14,768 nt of DNA from Lachnospira sp. UBA4285 (GCA_002394965.1 DGVL01000052.1:1-14768), one strand, 5' to 3'; positions 1 through 6,752 are shown, counted from the stretch's first letter. Made by a program: numbers and translations. Notes: a model not told the origin generated them from the letters alone.

Positions 1-444
1 GACGCGCCGGAGATTCTCTTCATGCGAAAGGATCCGAAGGAGATCATGGAGAGAGTTGCCGTGATCGAGGAGAAACAGAGAAACGGCGGCGTGAAGTATC
101 CGGAAGTGGAGAAGAAGCCGGAGATCACCATTGACGATTTTGACAAGATTCAGCTTCAGGTCGGCGAGATCCTCCAGTGCGAGCCGGTCAAAAAGTCGAA
201 GAAGCTGCTCGTGTCGCAGATCCGGGTCGGATCGGAGGTGCGCCAGATCGTGTCCGGCATCAGGACCTCGTACAGCCCGGAGGACATGATCGGCAAAAAG
301 GTCATTGTCGTGACGAATCTGAAGCCGGCGAAACTCTGCGGTGTTAAGAGTGAAGGCATGATTCTGGCGGCGATGAACGAGAAGGAAGGGATAAGCGTGC
401 TTACCCCTGACCGCGACATGATCGCCGGCAGCGAGGTTGGATGA
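1..444 (+). CDS. metG: Methionyl-tRNA synthetase, C-terminal tRNA-binding domain (5' partial)
   Basis: The reading frame is open from the first base, so this is the 3' end of a gene starting upstream of the window. What remains is a short charged linker followed by an OB-fold tRNA-binding domain (EMAP-II/Trbp111 type). It shows the family pattern: IDDFDKIQLQVGEI, then a conserved SGI, and NLKPAKLCGVKSEGMILAA near the end. In bacterial MetRS this domain dimerises the enzyme and improves tRNA binding. The catalytic core that charges tRNA-Met is not in view. A free-standing Trbp111-like protein is possible, but the open upstream frame and the following tatD favour metG, because metG-tatD is a common Firmicutes order. 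The stop codon directly abuts the tatD start, which suggests cotranscription. Confidence 0.88.
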   Translation, partial: DAPEILFMRKDPKEIMERVAVIEEKQRNGGVKYPEVEKKPEITIDDFDKIQLQVGEILQCEPVKKSKKLLVSQIRVGSEVRQIVSGIRTSYSPEDMIGKKVIVVTNLKPAKLCGVKSEGMILAAMNEKEGISVLTPDRDMIAGSEVG

Positions 445-1206
445 ATGATATTTGATACACACGCCCACTATGAGGACCGTGCGTTTGACGCGGACCGGGA
501 GGCTCTGATCCAGAGCCTTCCGGTTCGCGGCATTTCACCCGTCGTAGATGTGGGTTCTTCCCTCACGACAAGCCGGGAGGCACTGGCGCTGGCGGACCGG
601 GTGGGCTTTTTTTACGCGGCCGTCGGTCTGCACCCGGATGCCGCAGAAGAGGCGTCAGAAGACACCATCCGGGAACTGGAACGGCTTGCCCGGGACCCGA
701 AGGCAGTGGCCGTCGGTGAAATCGGCCTTGACTATCACTGGCCGGATCCGCCGCGCGACGTGCAGAAGCGGGCTTTTTCCATGCAGCTTGACATGGCGGC
801 GCGCCTGCGTCTGCCGGTCATCATTCATTCGCGGGACGCGGAAAAAGATACGGAAGACATTCTGCGCGCGTGGGGTGTCCCGGTGAACACAGTCCTTCAC
901 TGCTACTCGTATTCGGTGGAGAGCGCTCTCACCTTCGCCGGAATGGGGCTGTACTTTGGCATAGGCGGTGCGCTGACGTTCAAAAAGACGAAAAAACTGA
1001 AGGAAGTGGTGAAGCGCCTTCCTGCTGACCGGATTCTGCTCGAGACGGACTGCCCCTACATGGCGCCGGAACCGGTGCGGGGGACGCGCAACAGCTCGCT
1101 GAACCTTCCTTTCGTGGCGCAGGCTGTTGCGCAGCTTCGCGGGACAAGCGCCGAAGAGGTCATCCGCGTCACGGCGGCCAATGCAAGGAGATTCTTTCAT
1201 GTATGA
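445..1206 (+). CDS. tatD: TatD family metal-dependent deoxyribonuclease
   Basis: This 253-residue protein has the usual length of the TatD/YabD family of amidohydrolase-fold metal-dependent DNases. The visible metal ligands are H6 and H8 in DTHAHY, E92 in GEIGLDYHW, H128 in IIHSRD, H152 in VLHCYS and D202 in LETDCPY; all are present, so it should be active. Family members act as 3'-5' exonucleases or endonucleases in the cytoplasm and are linked to DNA repair and DNA degradation; the exact substrate here is unknown. The ATG immediately follows the metG stop, with a weak GAGG about 8 nt upstream inside metG, so translation is probably coupled. The end overlaps the rsmA start by 8 nt. Confidence 0.93.
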   Translation: MIFDTHAHYEDRAFDADREALIQSLPVRGISPVVDVGSSLTTSREALALADRVGFFYAAVGLHPDAAEEASEDTIRELERLARDPKAVAVGEIGLDYHWPDPPRDVQKRAFSMQLDMAARLRLPVIIHSRDAEKDTEDILRAWGVPVNTVLHCYSYSVESALTFAGMGLYFGIGGALTFKKTKKLKEVVKRLPADRILLETDCPYMAPEPVRGTRNSSLNLPFVAQAVAQLRGTSAEEVIRVTAANARRFFHV

Positions 1207-2095
1207 GCATCTGTCAAATCCCGGCGCAGTGCGCCGTATTCTCGACCAATATGACATCCGCTTCCGCAAGCGGTTCGGGCAGAACTTCCTCATCCGGGAG
1301 GATGTGGTGGAGAACATCGTGGATGGCGCCGGTATCACACAGCGTGACGATGTGATCGAGGTAGGACCGGGCATCGGGACGCTGACGCAGGTTCTGGCAG
1401 AGCACGCGCACTCGGTGACGGCGGTGGAGATCGACCGGGACCTGGTGAAAGTTCTCGGCGAGACGCTCCGCGGGTATGACAACACGGAAGTGATCTGCCA
1501 GGATATCCTGAAGACGGATCTGGCCGGCCTGGTCCGGGAGAAAGGAGAGGGCCGGCCGGTGAAGGTGGTGGCCAATCTTCCCTATTACATAACGACGCCC
1601 ATCCTGATGAAGCTGCTGGAATCGGACGCCGGATTTGAGTCCATCACGGTGATGGTGCAGAAGGAAGTGGCCGAGAGGGCATGCGCCATGCCGGGGACCA
1701 AAGCCTTCGGAGTTCTGAGTCTTGCCGTGCAGTATCACGCGGCACCCCGGATCGCGCTGCAGGTGCCGGCTTCCTCGTTTATGCCGAGGCCGAATGTCGA
1801 CTCGGCGGTGCTGGACCTGAAGCTCTACAGAGAAGCTCCGGTCAGGACGCAGGACCCGGATTTTCTGTTCCGACTCATCAAGGCGGCTTTCGGGCAGCGG
1901 CGGAAGACGCTTGTCAACGCGGCGGGGAGCGTCATCCCCGGTCTTTCCAAAGAGGCGGTCGGTGAGGCAATCACGGCCGAAGGGCTGCCCCTTCAGGTCA
2001 GAGGAGAGGCACTTTCGCTGGAAGAGTTCGCACGCCTTTCCGACCGGCTCTGCCGCATCGCGGCAAAAAATGACCGCAGCAGCTCAGAACAGTGA
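1199..2095 (+). CDS. rsmA: 16S rRNA (adenine1518/1519-N6,N6)-dimethyltransferase
   Basis: This 298-residue KsgA/RsmA protein dimethylates two adjacent adenines in the 3'-terminal helix of 16S rRNA, using S-adenosylmethionine, late in 30S subunit assembly. Visible motifs are FGQNFL (26-31), the SAM-binding VIEVGPGIGTLT (52-63), the acidic ribose-binding E77 in VEIDRD, the catalytic NLPYY (126-130), and FMPRPNVDSAV further on. I chose the ATG at 1199 because AAGGAG (1185-1190) lies 8 nt upstream and it yields the expected N-terminus. The frame is open further upstream but without support. It overlaps tatD by 8 nt and its 3' end overlaps the convergent tadA by 103 bp. The ribonuclease M5 gene (rnmV) often found between tatD and rsmA is absent here. 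Confidence 0.95.
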   Translation: MYEHLSNPGAVRRILDQYDIRFRKRFGQNFLIREDVVENIVDGAGITQRDDVIEVGPGIGTLTQVLAEHAHSVTAVEIDRDLVKVLGETLRGYDNTEVICQDILKTDLAGLVREKGEGRPVKVVANLPYYITTPILMKLLESDAGFESITVMVQKEVAERACAMPGTKAFGVLSLAVQYHAAPRIALQVPASSFMPRPNVDSAVLDLKLYREAPVRTQDPDFLFRLIKAAFGQRRKTLVNAAGSVIPGLSKEAVGEAITAEGLPLQVRGEALSLEEFARLSDRLCRIAAKNDRSSSEQ

Positions 2096-2529
2096 TCCGC
2101 GAGAACGCCCCGCGTGATGCGGCAGCGGTGATTGAGGCCCGACATCTGCAGGAGATTTATGACGGATCCCGCGCACCCAGCCTTTGGATTCATGGCGCCG
2201 ATCACGACGTCGGGGATCCTCGCCTGCACGATGGCGCCGGCGCACATGGGACAGGGCTCAAGCGTGACGTACAGCGTGCAGTCCTCAAGCCGCCAGTCTC
2301 CGACTGCCTTCGAGGCGCGCCGGATCGCGGTGATCTCGGCGTGGCCCAGCGCCGTGTGGTCCGTGTTTCGCCGGTTGTATCCCCGGGCTATGATCTTCCC
2401 GTCCTGCACGATGACGCAGCCGATCGGCACTTCTCCTTTTCTGGCGGCTTTTTGCGCCTGCCGGATGGCTTCTTTCATGAATCCCTCGTCCTGAGGGAGC
2501 TGTTCTCTTGACAGATCCTGTGGAATCAA
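1993..2529 (-). CDS. tadA: tRNA-specific adenosine-34 deaminase (TTG start)
   Basis: TadA converts adenosine 34 to inosine in the tRNA-Arg(ACG) anticodon, allowing it to read CGU, CGC and CGA. The cytidine-deaminase fold signature is complete: H63 and the proton-shuttle E65 in HAE, and C93/C96 in PCPMCAG, which bind the catalytic zinc. The core runs from FMKEAIRQA (17-25) to LLRSFF near residue 150. I chose the TTG at 2529 because AAAAGGAG (2545-2538) sits 8 nt upstream, giving 178 residues. The ATG at 2478 (161 residues) is an alternative, but it would leave almost nothing before the first helix. The gene lies next to the SRP RNA as in Bacillus subtilis, though it is divergent here. Its last 34 codons are antisense to rsmA. 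Confidence 0.92.
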   Translation of the reverse strand: MIPQDLSREQLPQDEGFMKEAIRQAQKAARKGEVPIGCVIVQDGKIIARGYNRRNTDHTALGHAEITAIRRASKAVGDWRLEDCTLYVTLEPCPMCAGAIVQARIPDVVIGAMNPKAGCAGSVINLLQMSGLNHRCRITRGVLADHCSELLRSFFAAMRQSRSERRANSSSESASPLT

Positions 2530-2537
2530 ACCGCGTG

Positions 2538-2545
2538 CTCCTTTT
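2538..2545 (-). promoter_or_regulatory. Ribosome binding site deciding the tadA TTG start
   Basis: On the minus strand this reads AAAAGGAG, followed by 8 nt and a TTG codon at 2529. It is the best Shine-Dalgarno match upstream of tadA and supports the TTG start over the ATG at 2478, which has only a GAGG-like match. Confidence 0.65.
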
Positions 2546-2560
2546 ATCTCCTCTGCCAGC

Positions 2561-2591
2561 AGTATAGCACGACCGGAGCGGCAATTGACAA
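2561..2591 (-). promoter_or_regulatory. Probable tadA promoter
   Basis: On the minus strand, TTGTCA (2591-2586) and TATACT (2566-2561) resemble sigma-A -35 and -10 boxes. They are separated by 19 bp, which is longer than ideal. The predicted start near 2554 gives a leader of about 25 nt that includes the tadA ribosome binding site. The -35 box uses the same bases as the -35 box of the divergent SRP RNA promoter. Confidence 0.45.
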
Positions 2592-2614
2592 GTGGGGCGG
2601 CGCCCCGGTATAAT
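2585..2614 (+). promoter_or_regulatory. Consensus sigma-A promoter of the SRP RNA
   Basis: A perfect TTGACA (2585-2590) and a perfect TATAAT (2609-2614) are separated by 18 bp. The predicted start is at about 2621, where the SRP RNA begins. The spacer contains a GC-rich dyad, GGGGC-GGC-GCCCC (2594-2606). Both hexamers match consensus, as expected for a highly expressed stable RNA. Confidence 0.85.
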
Positions 2615-2620
2615 GAAAAA

Positions 2621-2886
2621 TGCGCAGCCGGGGGAGCAGCGGTCCCCTGTACCTGCAATCCGCTACAGCAGGGGTGATGGTCCGACTGAGGACAGGGACA
2701 GGCAGAGCAGCCCGGTCAGGACGGCGTTGAAGTCCGGGTCTTCCGCAATGGAAATCTGTGAACCGTGTCAGGTCAGGAATGAAGCAGCACTAAGCGGAAG
2801 CTTTCATGTGCCGGAAGGGTGCCTGGGCCGAGCAGGTCAGGCCGGTAACGGCTGTTTGTCTTCGCTCGAAGCGGACCGCGCATTTA
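2621..2886 (+). ncRNA. ffs: Signal recognition particle RNA, long type with Alu domain (scRNA/4.5S-like)
   Basis: This RNA of about 266 nt binds Ffh and targets ribosomes making membrane and secreted proteins to the membrane. The Ffh-binding helix 8 is clear at about 2767-2792: GTCAGGT, a GGAA tetraloop (2776-2779), then GAAGCAGCAC. The 5' Alu domain (about 2640-2690) shows CCCCTGTACCTGCAATCCGC and the closing CAGGGG typical of Firmicutes. The 5' end TGCGC (2621-2625) pairs with GCGCA (2878-2882), forming helix 1 that closes the molecule, and this sets both ends. The size is close to the roughly 270-nt Bacillus subtilis scRNA. The position between tadA and dnaX is the conserved one. The ends are inferred from pairing and promoter position, so they may be off by a few bases. 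Confidence 0.93.
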
Positions 2887-2908
2887 TGTATGATGGAACA
2901 GGAGTGAA

Positions 2909-2957
2909 GCCGGAGATGCCGCTTGAAGATCGGTATTTCCGGCGTTTCCTTATCTTT
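2909..2957 (+). terminator. Probable intrinsic terminator of the SRP RNA
   Basis: A 12-bp stem, GCCGGAGATGCC (2909-2920) with GGTATTTCCGGC (2932-2943) including G-U pairs, has an 11-nt loop and is followed by a T-rich stretch, GTTTCCTTATCTTT (2944-2957). The T-run is interrupted, so some read-through into dnaX is possible. I see no separate strong promoter for dnaX between here and its start, which fits partial read-through. Confidence 0.6.
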
Positions 2958-2976
2958 ACAGTGTTCAGGAGTGTAA

Positions 2977-4653
2977 ATGGCATATCAGGCTTTGTACCGC
3001 AAGTGGCGGCCGAAGACGTTTGAGGATGTCAGAGGCCAGGAAGCGGTCGTGCGGACGCTGAAAAATCAGATCAAGACAGGCCGGATCGGGCATGCCTATC
3101 TTTTCTGCGGGACACGGGGGACGGGAAAGACCAGTGTGGCCAAGATTTTCGCCAGAGCCGTGAACTGCGAGAACCCGCACGACGGAAGCCCGTGCGGAGA
3201 GTGCGCATCCTGCCGGGCGATCGCCGCGGGGGCGGACATGAATGTGGTGGAGATCGACGCTGCCAGCAACAACGGCGTTGACAACATCCGGGATATCCGG
3301 GATCAGGTGCGCTACCGGCCGACAGAGGGGAAGTACCGCGTGTACATCATCGACGAGGTGCACATGCTCTCGGCGGCGGCGTTCAACGCGCTCCTTAAGA
3401 CCCTGGAGGAGCCGCCGTCCTATGTGATCTTCATTCTCGCGACGACAGAGATCCAGAAGATTCCGCTCACCATCCTCTCGCGCTGCCAGCGCTATGATTT
3501 TCACCGGATTCCGACGGAGACGATCTTTGAGCAGCTGAAAAGTCTGGTGGGAAAAGAGAAACTCGCCGCAAGCGATCAGGCGCTTCACTACGTGGCGCGC
3601 CAGGCGGACGGCTCGATGCGGGACGCCCTGAGTCTGCTCGACGAGTGCCTGTCCTTTTATATCGGCAAGGATCTGGAGTATGAGGACGTTCTGAAGGTGC
3701 TGGGGGCTGCGGACACGGCCGTGTACTCGTCGATGCTGCGGGAACTGCTTTCCTGCCGTGCGGGCGGTGCTCTGGGACTTCTGCGTGAGATTCTGCTCTC
3801 CGGGCAGGAACTTCCCCAGTTTGTGTCCGGGTTTATCTGGTACCTGCGCAACGTCCTGCTGGTCATGACATCCGCGGACATGAGCGTGACGGCTGACATC
3901 GTCGACATGTCGGAGGATGATTTCAGGAAGCTGAAGGAGGATGCCGCCAAAGCGGAGGAGAGCGCCCACGGCGACAGGAAACAGAGCACCCTTCGGATCA
4001 TCCGCTATATCGAGCTTTTCAGCGACCTTTCCGGGAAGATGACAGGGACGACCCAGAAGCGGGTTCTTACGGAGGTCACCCTGATCCGCTGTACGAGACC
4101 TGCCATGGACGCCGGCGCGCCTGGAACGGATGGCCGGGAGAACGCTGACGGACGCCAGAGCGCGGATGAGATCTCCGGTCTTGAAGAGCGGATCGCGGCG
4201 CTTGAGGCACAGACGGAGCAGCTGCAGGCGCTCGTCGAAGCGCTGCAGAGCCGCCCGGCGGCAGGCGGAGCCGGAAAGCCGGGAAAGGCGGCTCCTGCGG
4301 ACCCGGAGTCTCCGCTGGCATTCGGCCTTCCTGACGGCACGGCGGACGCAGAGTTCATCCTCTCGCACTGGGATCAGGTGCGGGAGTATATCCGGGCGGT
4401 GCAGCCGCTGGCGGGGGCTCTGCTTGATTCGGGAAAGATCGACGTGACAGTCCGCGGCCGCAACGAGCTGGTGATCGACGCACCGGATTCGCCTGTCATG
4501 GAGGCACCGGCGACTATCACAGCCCCTTTAAAACGAATCGCAAAGGGTGTACAAATAACAAAAGAACTGAGAAAAGAAAATACGGGAGAACCGGTCATCC
4601 CGCAGCCGGCCATGAAAGTGGACACGGCTGACCACGAGAGCGGGATGGTCTGA
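2977..4653 (+). CDS. dnaX: DNA polymerase III subunit gamma/tau
   Basis: This is the AAA+ motor subunit of the clamp loader, which opens the beta sliding clamp and places it on primed DNA. The 558-residue protein starts MAYQALYRKWRPKTF, the family's hallmark N-terminus. Walker A is GTRGTGKT (45-52). The zinc-binding cysteines are C64, C73, C76 and C79. Walker B is VYIIDEVHM (122-130), and the SRC motif (168-170) supplies the arginine finger. After the collar domain comes a short coiled coil (about 398-425) and an Ala/Pro-rich linker. A tau-like C-terminus with FILSHWDQVREYI follows. The ribosome binding site AGGAG (2967-2971) lies 5 nt before the ATG. I see no A-rich slippery site for making a separate gamma form. 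ebfC follows after 19 nt. Confidence 0.96.
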   Translation: MAYQALYRKWRPKTFEDVRGQEAVVRTLKNQIKTGRIGHAYLFCGTRGTGKTSVAKIFARAVNCENPHDGSPCGECASCRAIAAGADMNVVEIDAASNNGVDNIRDIRDQVRYRPTEGKYRVYIIDEVHMLSAAAFNALLKTLEEPPSYVIFILATTEIQKIPLTILSRCQRYDFHRIPTETIFEQLKSLVGKEKLAASDQALHYVARQADGSMRDALSLLDECLSFYIGKDLEYEDVLKVLGAADTAVYSSMLRELLSCRAGGALGLLREILLSGQELPQFVSGFIWYLRNVLLVMTSADMSVTADIVDMSEDDFRKLKEDAAKAEESAHGDRKQSTLRIIRYIELFSDLSGKMTGTTQKRVLTEVTLIRCTRPAMDAGAPGTDGRENADGRQSADEISGLEERIAALEAQTEQLQALVEALQSRPAAGGAGKPGKAAPADPESPLAFGLPDGTADAEFILSHWDQVREYIRAVQPLAGALLDSGKIDVTVRGRNELVIDAPDSPVMEAPATITAPLKRIAKGVQITKELRKENTGEPVIPQPAMKVDTADHESGMV

Positions 4654-4672
4654 CAACAACAGGAGGACAGAT

Positions 4673-5023
4673 ATGTCAAAACGCGGCGGGTTTGGCGGCG
4701 GAATGCCGGGTAATATGAACAATCTCATGAAACAGGCGCAGCGCATGCAGCGTCAGATGCAGGAGCAGCAGGAAAAACTGGAGTCACAGGAGTTCCACGC
4801 GACGAGTGGCGGCGGCGTGGTTGAAGTGACGGTCACCGGCAAGAAAGAGATCACGAAAATCAAGATCGATCCGGAGGCGGTTGACCCGGATGACGTCGAA
4901 ATGCTCGAGGATATGATCATGGCTGCCGCAAACGAGGCACTCCGCCAGTGCGACGCGGCGGCTCAGGAACAGATGAGCCGGCTGACCGGCGGACTCGGAG
5001 GACTCGGCGGAGGCCTGATGTAA
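4673..5023 (+). CDS. ebfC: YbaB/EbfC family nucleoid-associated protein
   Basis: This 116-residue member of the small YbaB/EbfC (YaaK) family forms dimers that bind DNA without strong sequence preference; the exact cellular role is unsettled. The N-terminal helix, NMNNLMKQAQRMQRQMQEQQ (14-33), is the typical Gln/Met-rich tweezer arm. The central GGGVVEVTVTGKKEITKIKIDP is the family's beta core, and both termini are Gly-rich. A strong AGGAGG (4661-4666) lies 6 nt before the ATG. The dnaX-ebfC-recR order is conserved across many bacteria and links the protein to replication and recombination. recR follows after 3 nt. Confidence 0.94.
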   Translation: MSKRGGFGGGMPGNMNNLMKQAQRMQRQMQEQQEKLESQEFHATSGGGVVEVTVTGKKEITKIKIDPEAVDPDDVEMLEDMIMAAANEALRQCDAAAQEQMSRLTGGLGGLGGGLM

Positions 5024-5026
5024 GAC

Positions 5027-5635
5027 ATGGAGATCTACAGCAGCCATATCGGGCGGCTTGTTGAGCAACTCTCAAGGCTCCCGGGGATCGGGCCGAAGAG
5101 CGCGCTCAGACTCGCATTTTTCATCATCAGCATGCCGAAGGAGCAGGTGGATGGCCTGGCGGGTGCAATCCTGGACGCAAAGGAGAATGTCCACTACTGC
5201 CGGGAGTGCTGCACGCTGACGGACGGCGATCTGTGCCCGGTGTGCGCAGATGCGCGCCGGGATCACTCCACCATTATGGTGGTGGAGGACACGCGGGACA
5301 TGGCGGCCTATGAGAAGACCGGCAAGTACGACGGCGTGTATCACGTCCTGCACGGCGCCATCAGCCCGATGAACGGCGTCGGGCCGGAGGATATCCGGAT
5401 GAAGGAGCTCATGACCCGCCTGGCGAAGGAGGACATCAAAGAAGTTATCCTGGCGACGAATTCCAGCCTCGAGGGCGAGACGACGGCCATGTATCTGGCG
5501 CGCCTGATCCGCCCGACCGGCATCAAGGTGACGCGGATCGCCAGCGGTGTTCCGGTCGGAGGCGACTTGAACAACGTGGACGAGGTGACGCTTGCGCGCG
5601 CTCTCGAGGGCCGCACGGATATGGGGAACAGCTGA
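5027..5635 (+). CDS. recR: Recombination mediator protein RecR
   Basis: RecR works with RecO (and RecF) to load RecA on single-stranded DNA coated with SSB. The 202-residue length is normal. The N-terminal helix-hairpin-helix is LSRLPGIGPKSALRLAFF (15-32). The zinc finger is C58-x2-C61-x8-C70-x2-C73. A Toprim domain follows, with VVEDTRD (85-91) and HVLHGAISPMNGVGP (106-120). The ATG is three bases after the ebfC stop. The nearest Shine-Dalgarno-like element, GCGGAGG (5007-5013), is about 13 nt away, which is long, so translation is probably coupled to ebfC. It is the last gene of the dnaX operon. Confidence 0.96.
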   Translation: MEIYSSHIGRLVEQLSRLPGIGPKSALRLAFFIISMPKEQVDGLAGAILDAKENVHYCRECCTLTDGDLCPVCADARRDHSTIMVVEDTRDMAAYEKTGKYDGVYHVLHGAISPMNGVGPEDIRMKELMTRLAKEDIKEVILATNSSLEGETTAMYLARLIRPTGIKVTRIASGVPVGGDLNNVDEVTLARALEGRTDMGNS

Positions 5636-5653
5636 AGTGCCCGGAGCTGAATA

Positions 5654-5692
5654 CGCCGATCCTGGTCACTGACCGGGACCGGCGCTATTTCT
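5654..5692 (+). terminator. Intrinsic terminator of the dnaX-ebfC-recR operon
   Basis: A long hairpin, CGCCGATCCTGGTC (5654-5667) with GACCGGGACCGGCG (5671-5684), has a 3-nt loop, one A-C mismatch and one G-U pair. A T-rich stretch, CTATTTCTT, follows directly. It starts 18 nt after the recR stop. On the opposite strand the hairpin is not followed by a T-run, so it serves mainly the plus-strand operon. Confidence 0.85.
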
Positions 5693-5704
5693 TCATAATT
5701 CCAT

Positions 5705-6541
5705 TTATTTGCTTAGTTTGTCGTACCCCTTCCCGCTGGAATTGGCCAGCCGCAGGCACTCTCCCGTGTCGACGTCGATGTCGATCATATAATGCTCGGT
5801 AAAACCGCCGCCTTCAAACCGGAGCGGTGCGCTGCCCTTGACTTCGTAATATGTCTTTCCATTGAACGTCTCCAGCCGGATCTCCCTCTCGGTGAACTCC
5901 TCTGATGTAATCGCCTCGGGATTGTTGTAGTACCTGGGATTGTTCTCGTTGATCGCCTCCACCGCACGCAGGAAAGCCTCTTCTTCGGAGATACGCTGCC
6001 CGTCTTTCGCTTCAAGTCCGGTTCCGTACATGTAGGATGCCAGATACAGGCGCCCGTCTCCCATGATGTAGATACTTGCGGAATTCCCGGTTGGCACTTC
6101 ACCATTCATCTCATCAAAGGTATACAGAAAAGAAGCTCCGTTGAACGGCACATCCGAATGACGAAACTCCGTGACCTCCGGGAAAACCTGCCGGAACCAC
6201 TGTTCAGCCGTCCCATATGCCTCTTCCTCCGTGACACTGACCAGCTCAGGAAGTTCGACTCCCTTGGTTTCAGCTCCCGCTATGGTGATCGTTGTCACTC
6301 TCTGCTCGGGCTCAGAAACGTAGTAATCATTGACCGTGTCCGTAAAAATGTAATCTTTCTGACCGAACATCCCTTCGGACCTTCCAGTATAGGTGCAGGT
6401 TTTACCCGCAAGCAGGGGGATCTCCGTTTTTAAAGTCTCTGCCTTCTGCAGTTCCGAAAGTCTGGCAAATCCGGAGACACCCATAGCGACTGCAACAGTT
6501 GCCGTTATCAACAAAATAACAACATTCCTTTTTGTTCTCAT
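5705..6541 (-). CDS. Membrane-anchored PepSY-like domain protein
   Basis: This 278-residue protein is not assignable to a named gene. Residues 7-25 form one hydrophobic segment after a basic MRTKR start, so it is probably a signal anchor with the rest outside the cell. No lipobox cysteine is present. Two PepSY-like regions can be seen. The first starts at VTEEEAYGTAEQWFRQVFPE (103-122) and the second at ISEEEAFLRAVEAI (184-197). The second continues to NGKTYYEV and ends MIDIDVDTGECLRL (252-265), the usual beta-strand ending of such domains. PepSY domains often restrain extracellular proteases or sense the envelope; a role here is inference only. AGGAGG (6552-6547) sits 5 nt before the ATG. 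The gene is alone on this strand, in a lower-GC patch between two housekeeping blocks, which suggests an accessory gene. Confidence 0.8.
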   Translation of the reverse strand: MRTKRNVVILLITATVAVAMGVSGFARLSELQKAETLKTEIPLLAGKTCTYTGRSEGMFGQKDYIFTDTVNDYYVSEPEQRVTTITIAGAETKGVELPELVSVTEEEAYGTAEQWFRQVFPEVTEFRHSDVPFNGASFLYTFDEMNGEVPTGNSASIYIMGDGRLYLASYMYGTGLEAKDGQRISEEEAFLRAVEAINENNPRYYNNPEAITSEEFTEREIRLETFNGKTYYEVKGSAPLRFEGGGFTEHYMIDIDVDTGECLRLANSSGKGYDKLSK

Positions 6542-6576
6542 CGTGACCTCCTGATCATCTGAACTCTAATCCAGTA

Positions 6577-6744
6577 CTAGTTAATATGGGTACTCGTACC
6601 TGTCACGACCGCTGTTTCGGAGCCCCAAAAATTACCTGTTGAAGAGTGCACAACGTTTTCAGCTGTCAAAAATGCCTCACCGACTGATTTGCCCTGAGTC
6701 CCATCCGCACTCAGCATTGCAATTGTGAAACTAACACGATTACT
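6577..6744 (-). pseudogene. Short orphan open frame upstream of the PepSY-like gene
   Basis: A minus-strand frame is open from just after a TAG at 6747-6745 to a TAG at 6579-6577. The only ATG (6717) gives 46 residues and has no Shine-Dalgarno sequence. A TTG inside the frame, after GGTGAGG, would give about 29 residues. The translation reads like ordinary protein (for example KSVGEAFLTAENVVHSSTGN) rather than random sequence, but I do not recognise it. It could be the remnant of a decayed gene, a leader peptide for the PepSY-like gene 35 nt downstream, or chance. Confidence 0.22.
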
Positions 6745-6752
6745 CTAATTAC

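Noticed and set aside
655..1575. Open frame antisense to tatD and rsmA
   Set aside because: It spans two well-supported genes, has no start signal and has an Arg-rich composition typical of antisense shadows.
2592..3023. Open frame across the SRP RNA
   Set aside because: The region is accounted for by a structured RNA with matching ends and a conserved hairpin; the frame has no ribosome binding site and runs into dnaX out of frame.
2965..4368. Long open frame antisense to dnaX
   Set aside because: It lies wholly opposite a certain gene, has an Arg/Leu/His-rich low-quality composition and no ribosome binding site. Long antisense frames are expected in GC-rich coding DNA.
4520..4590. Possible programmed frameshift site in the A-rich 3' end of dnaX
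   Set aside because: No A-AAA-AAG type slippery heptamer is present, and the A-rich part is too close to the stop to yield a gamma-like product.
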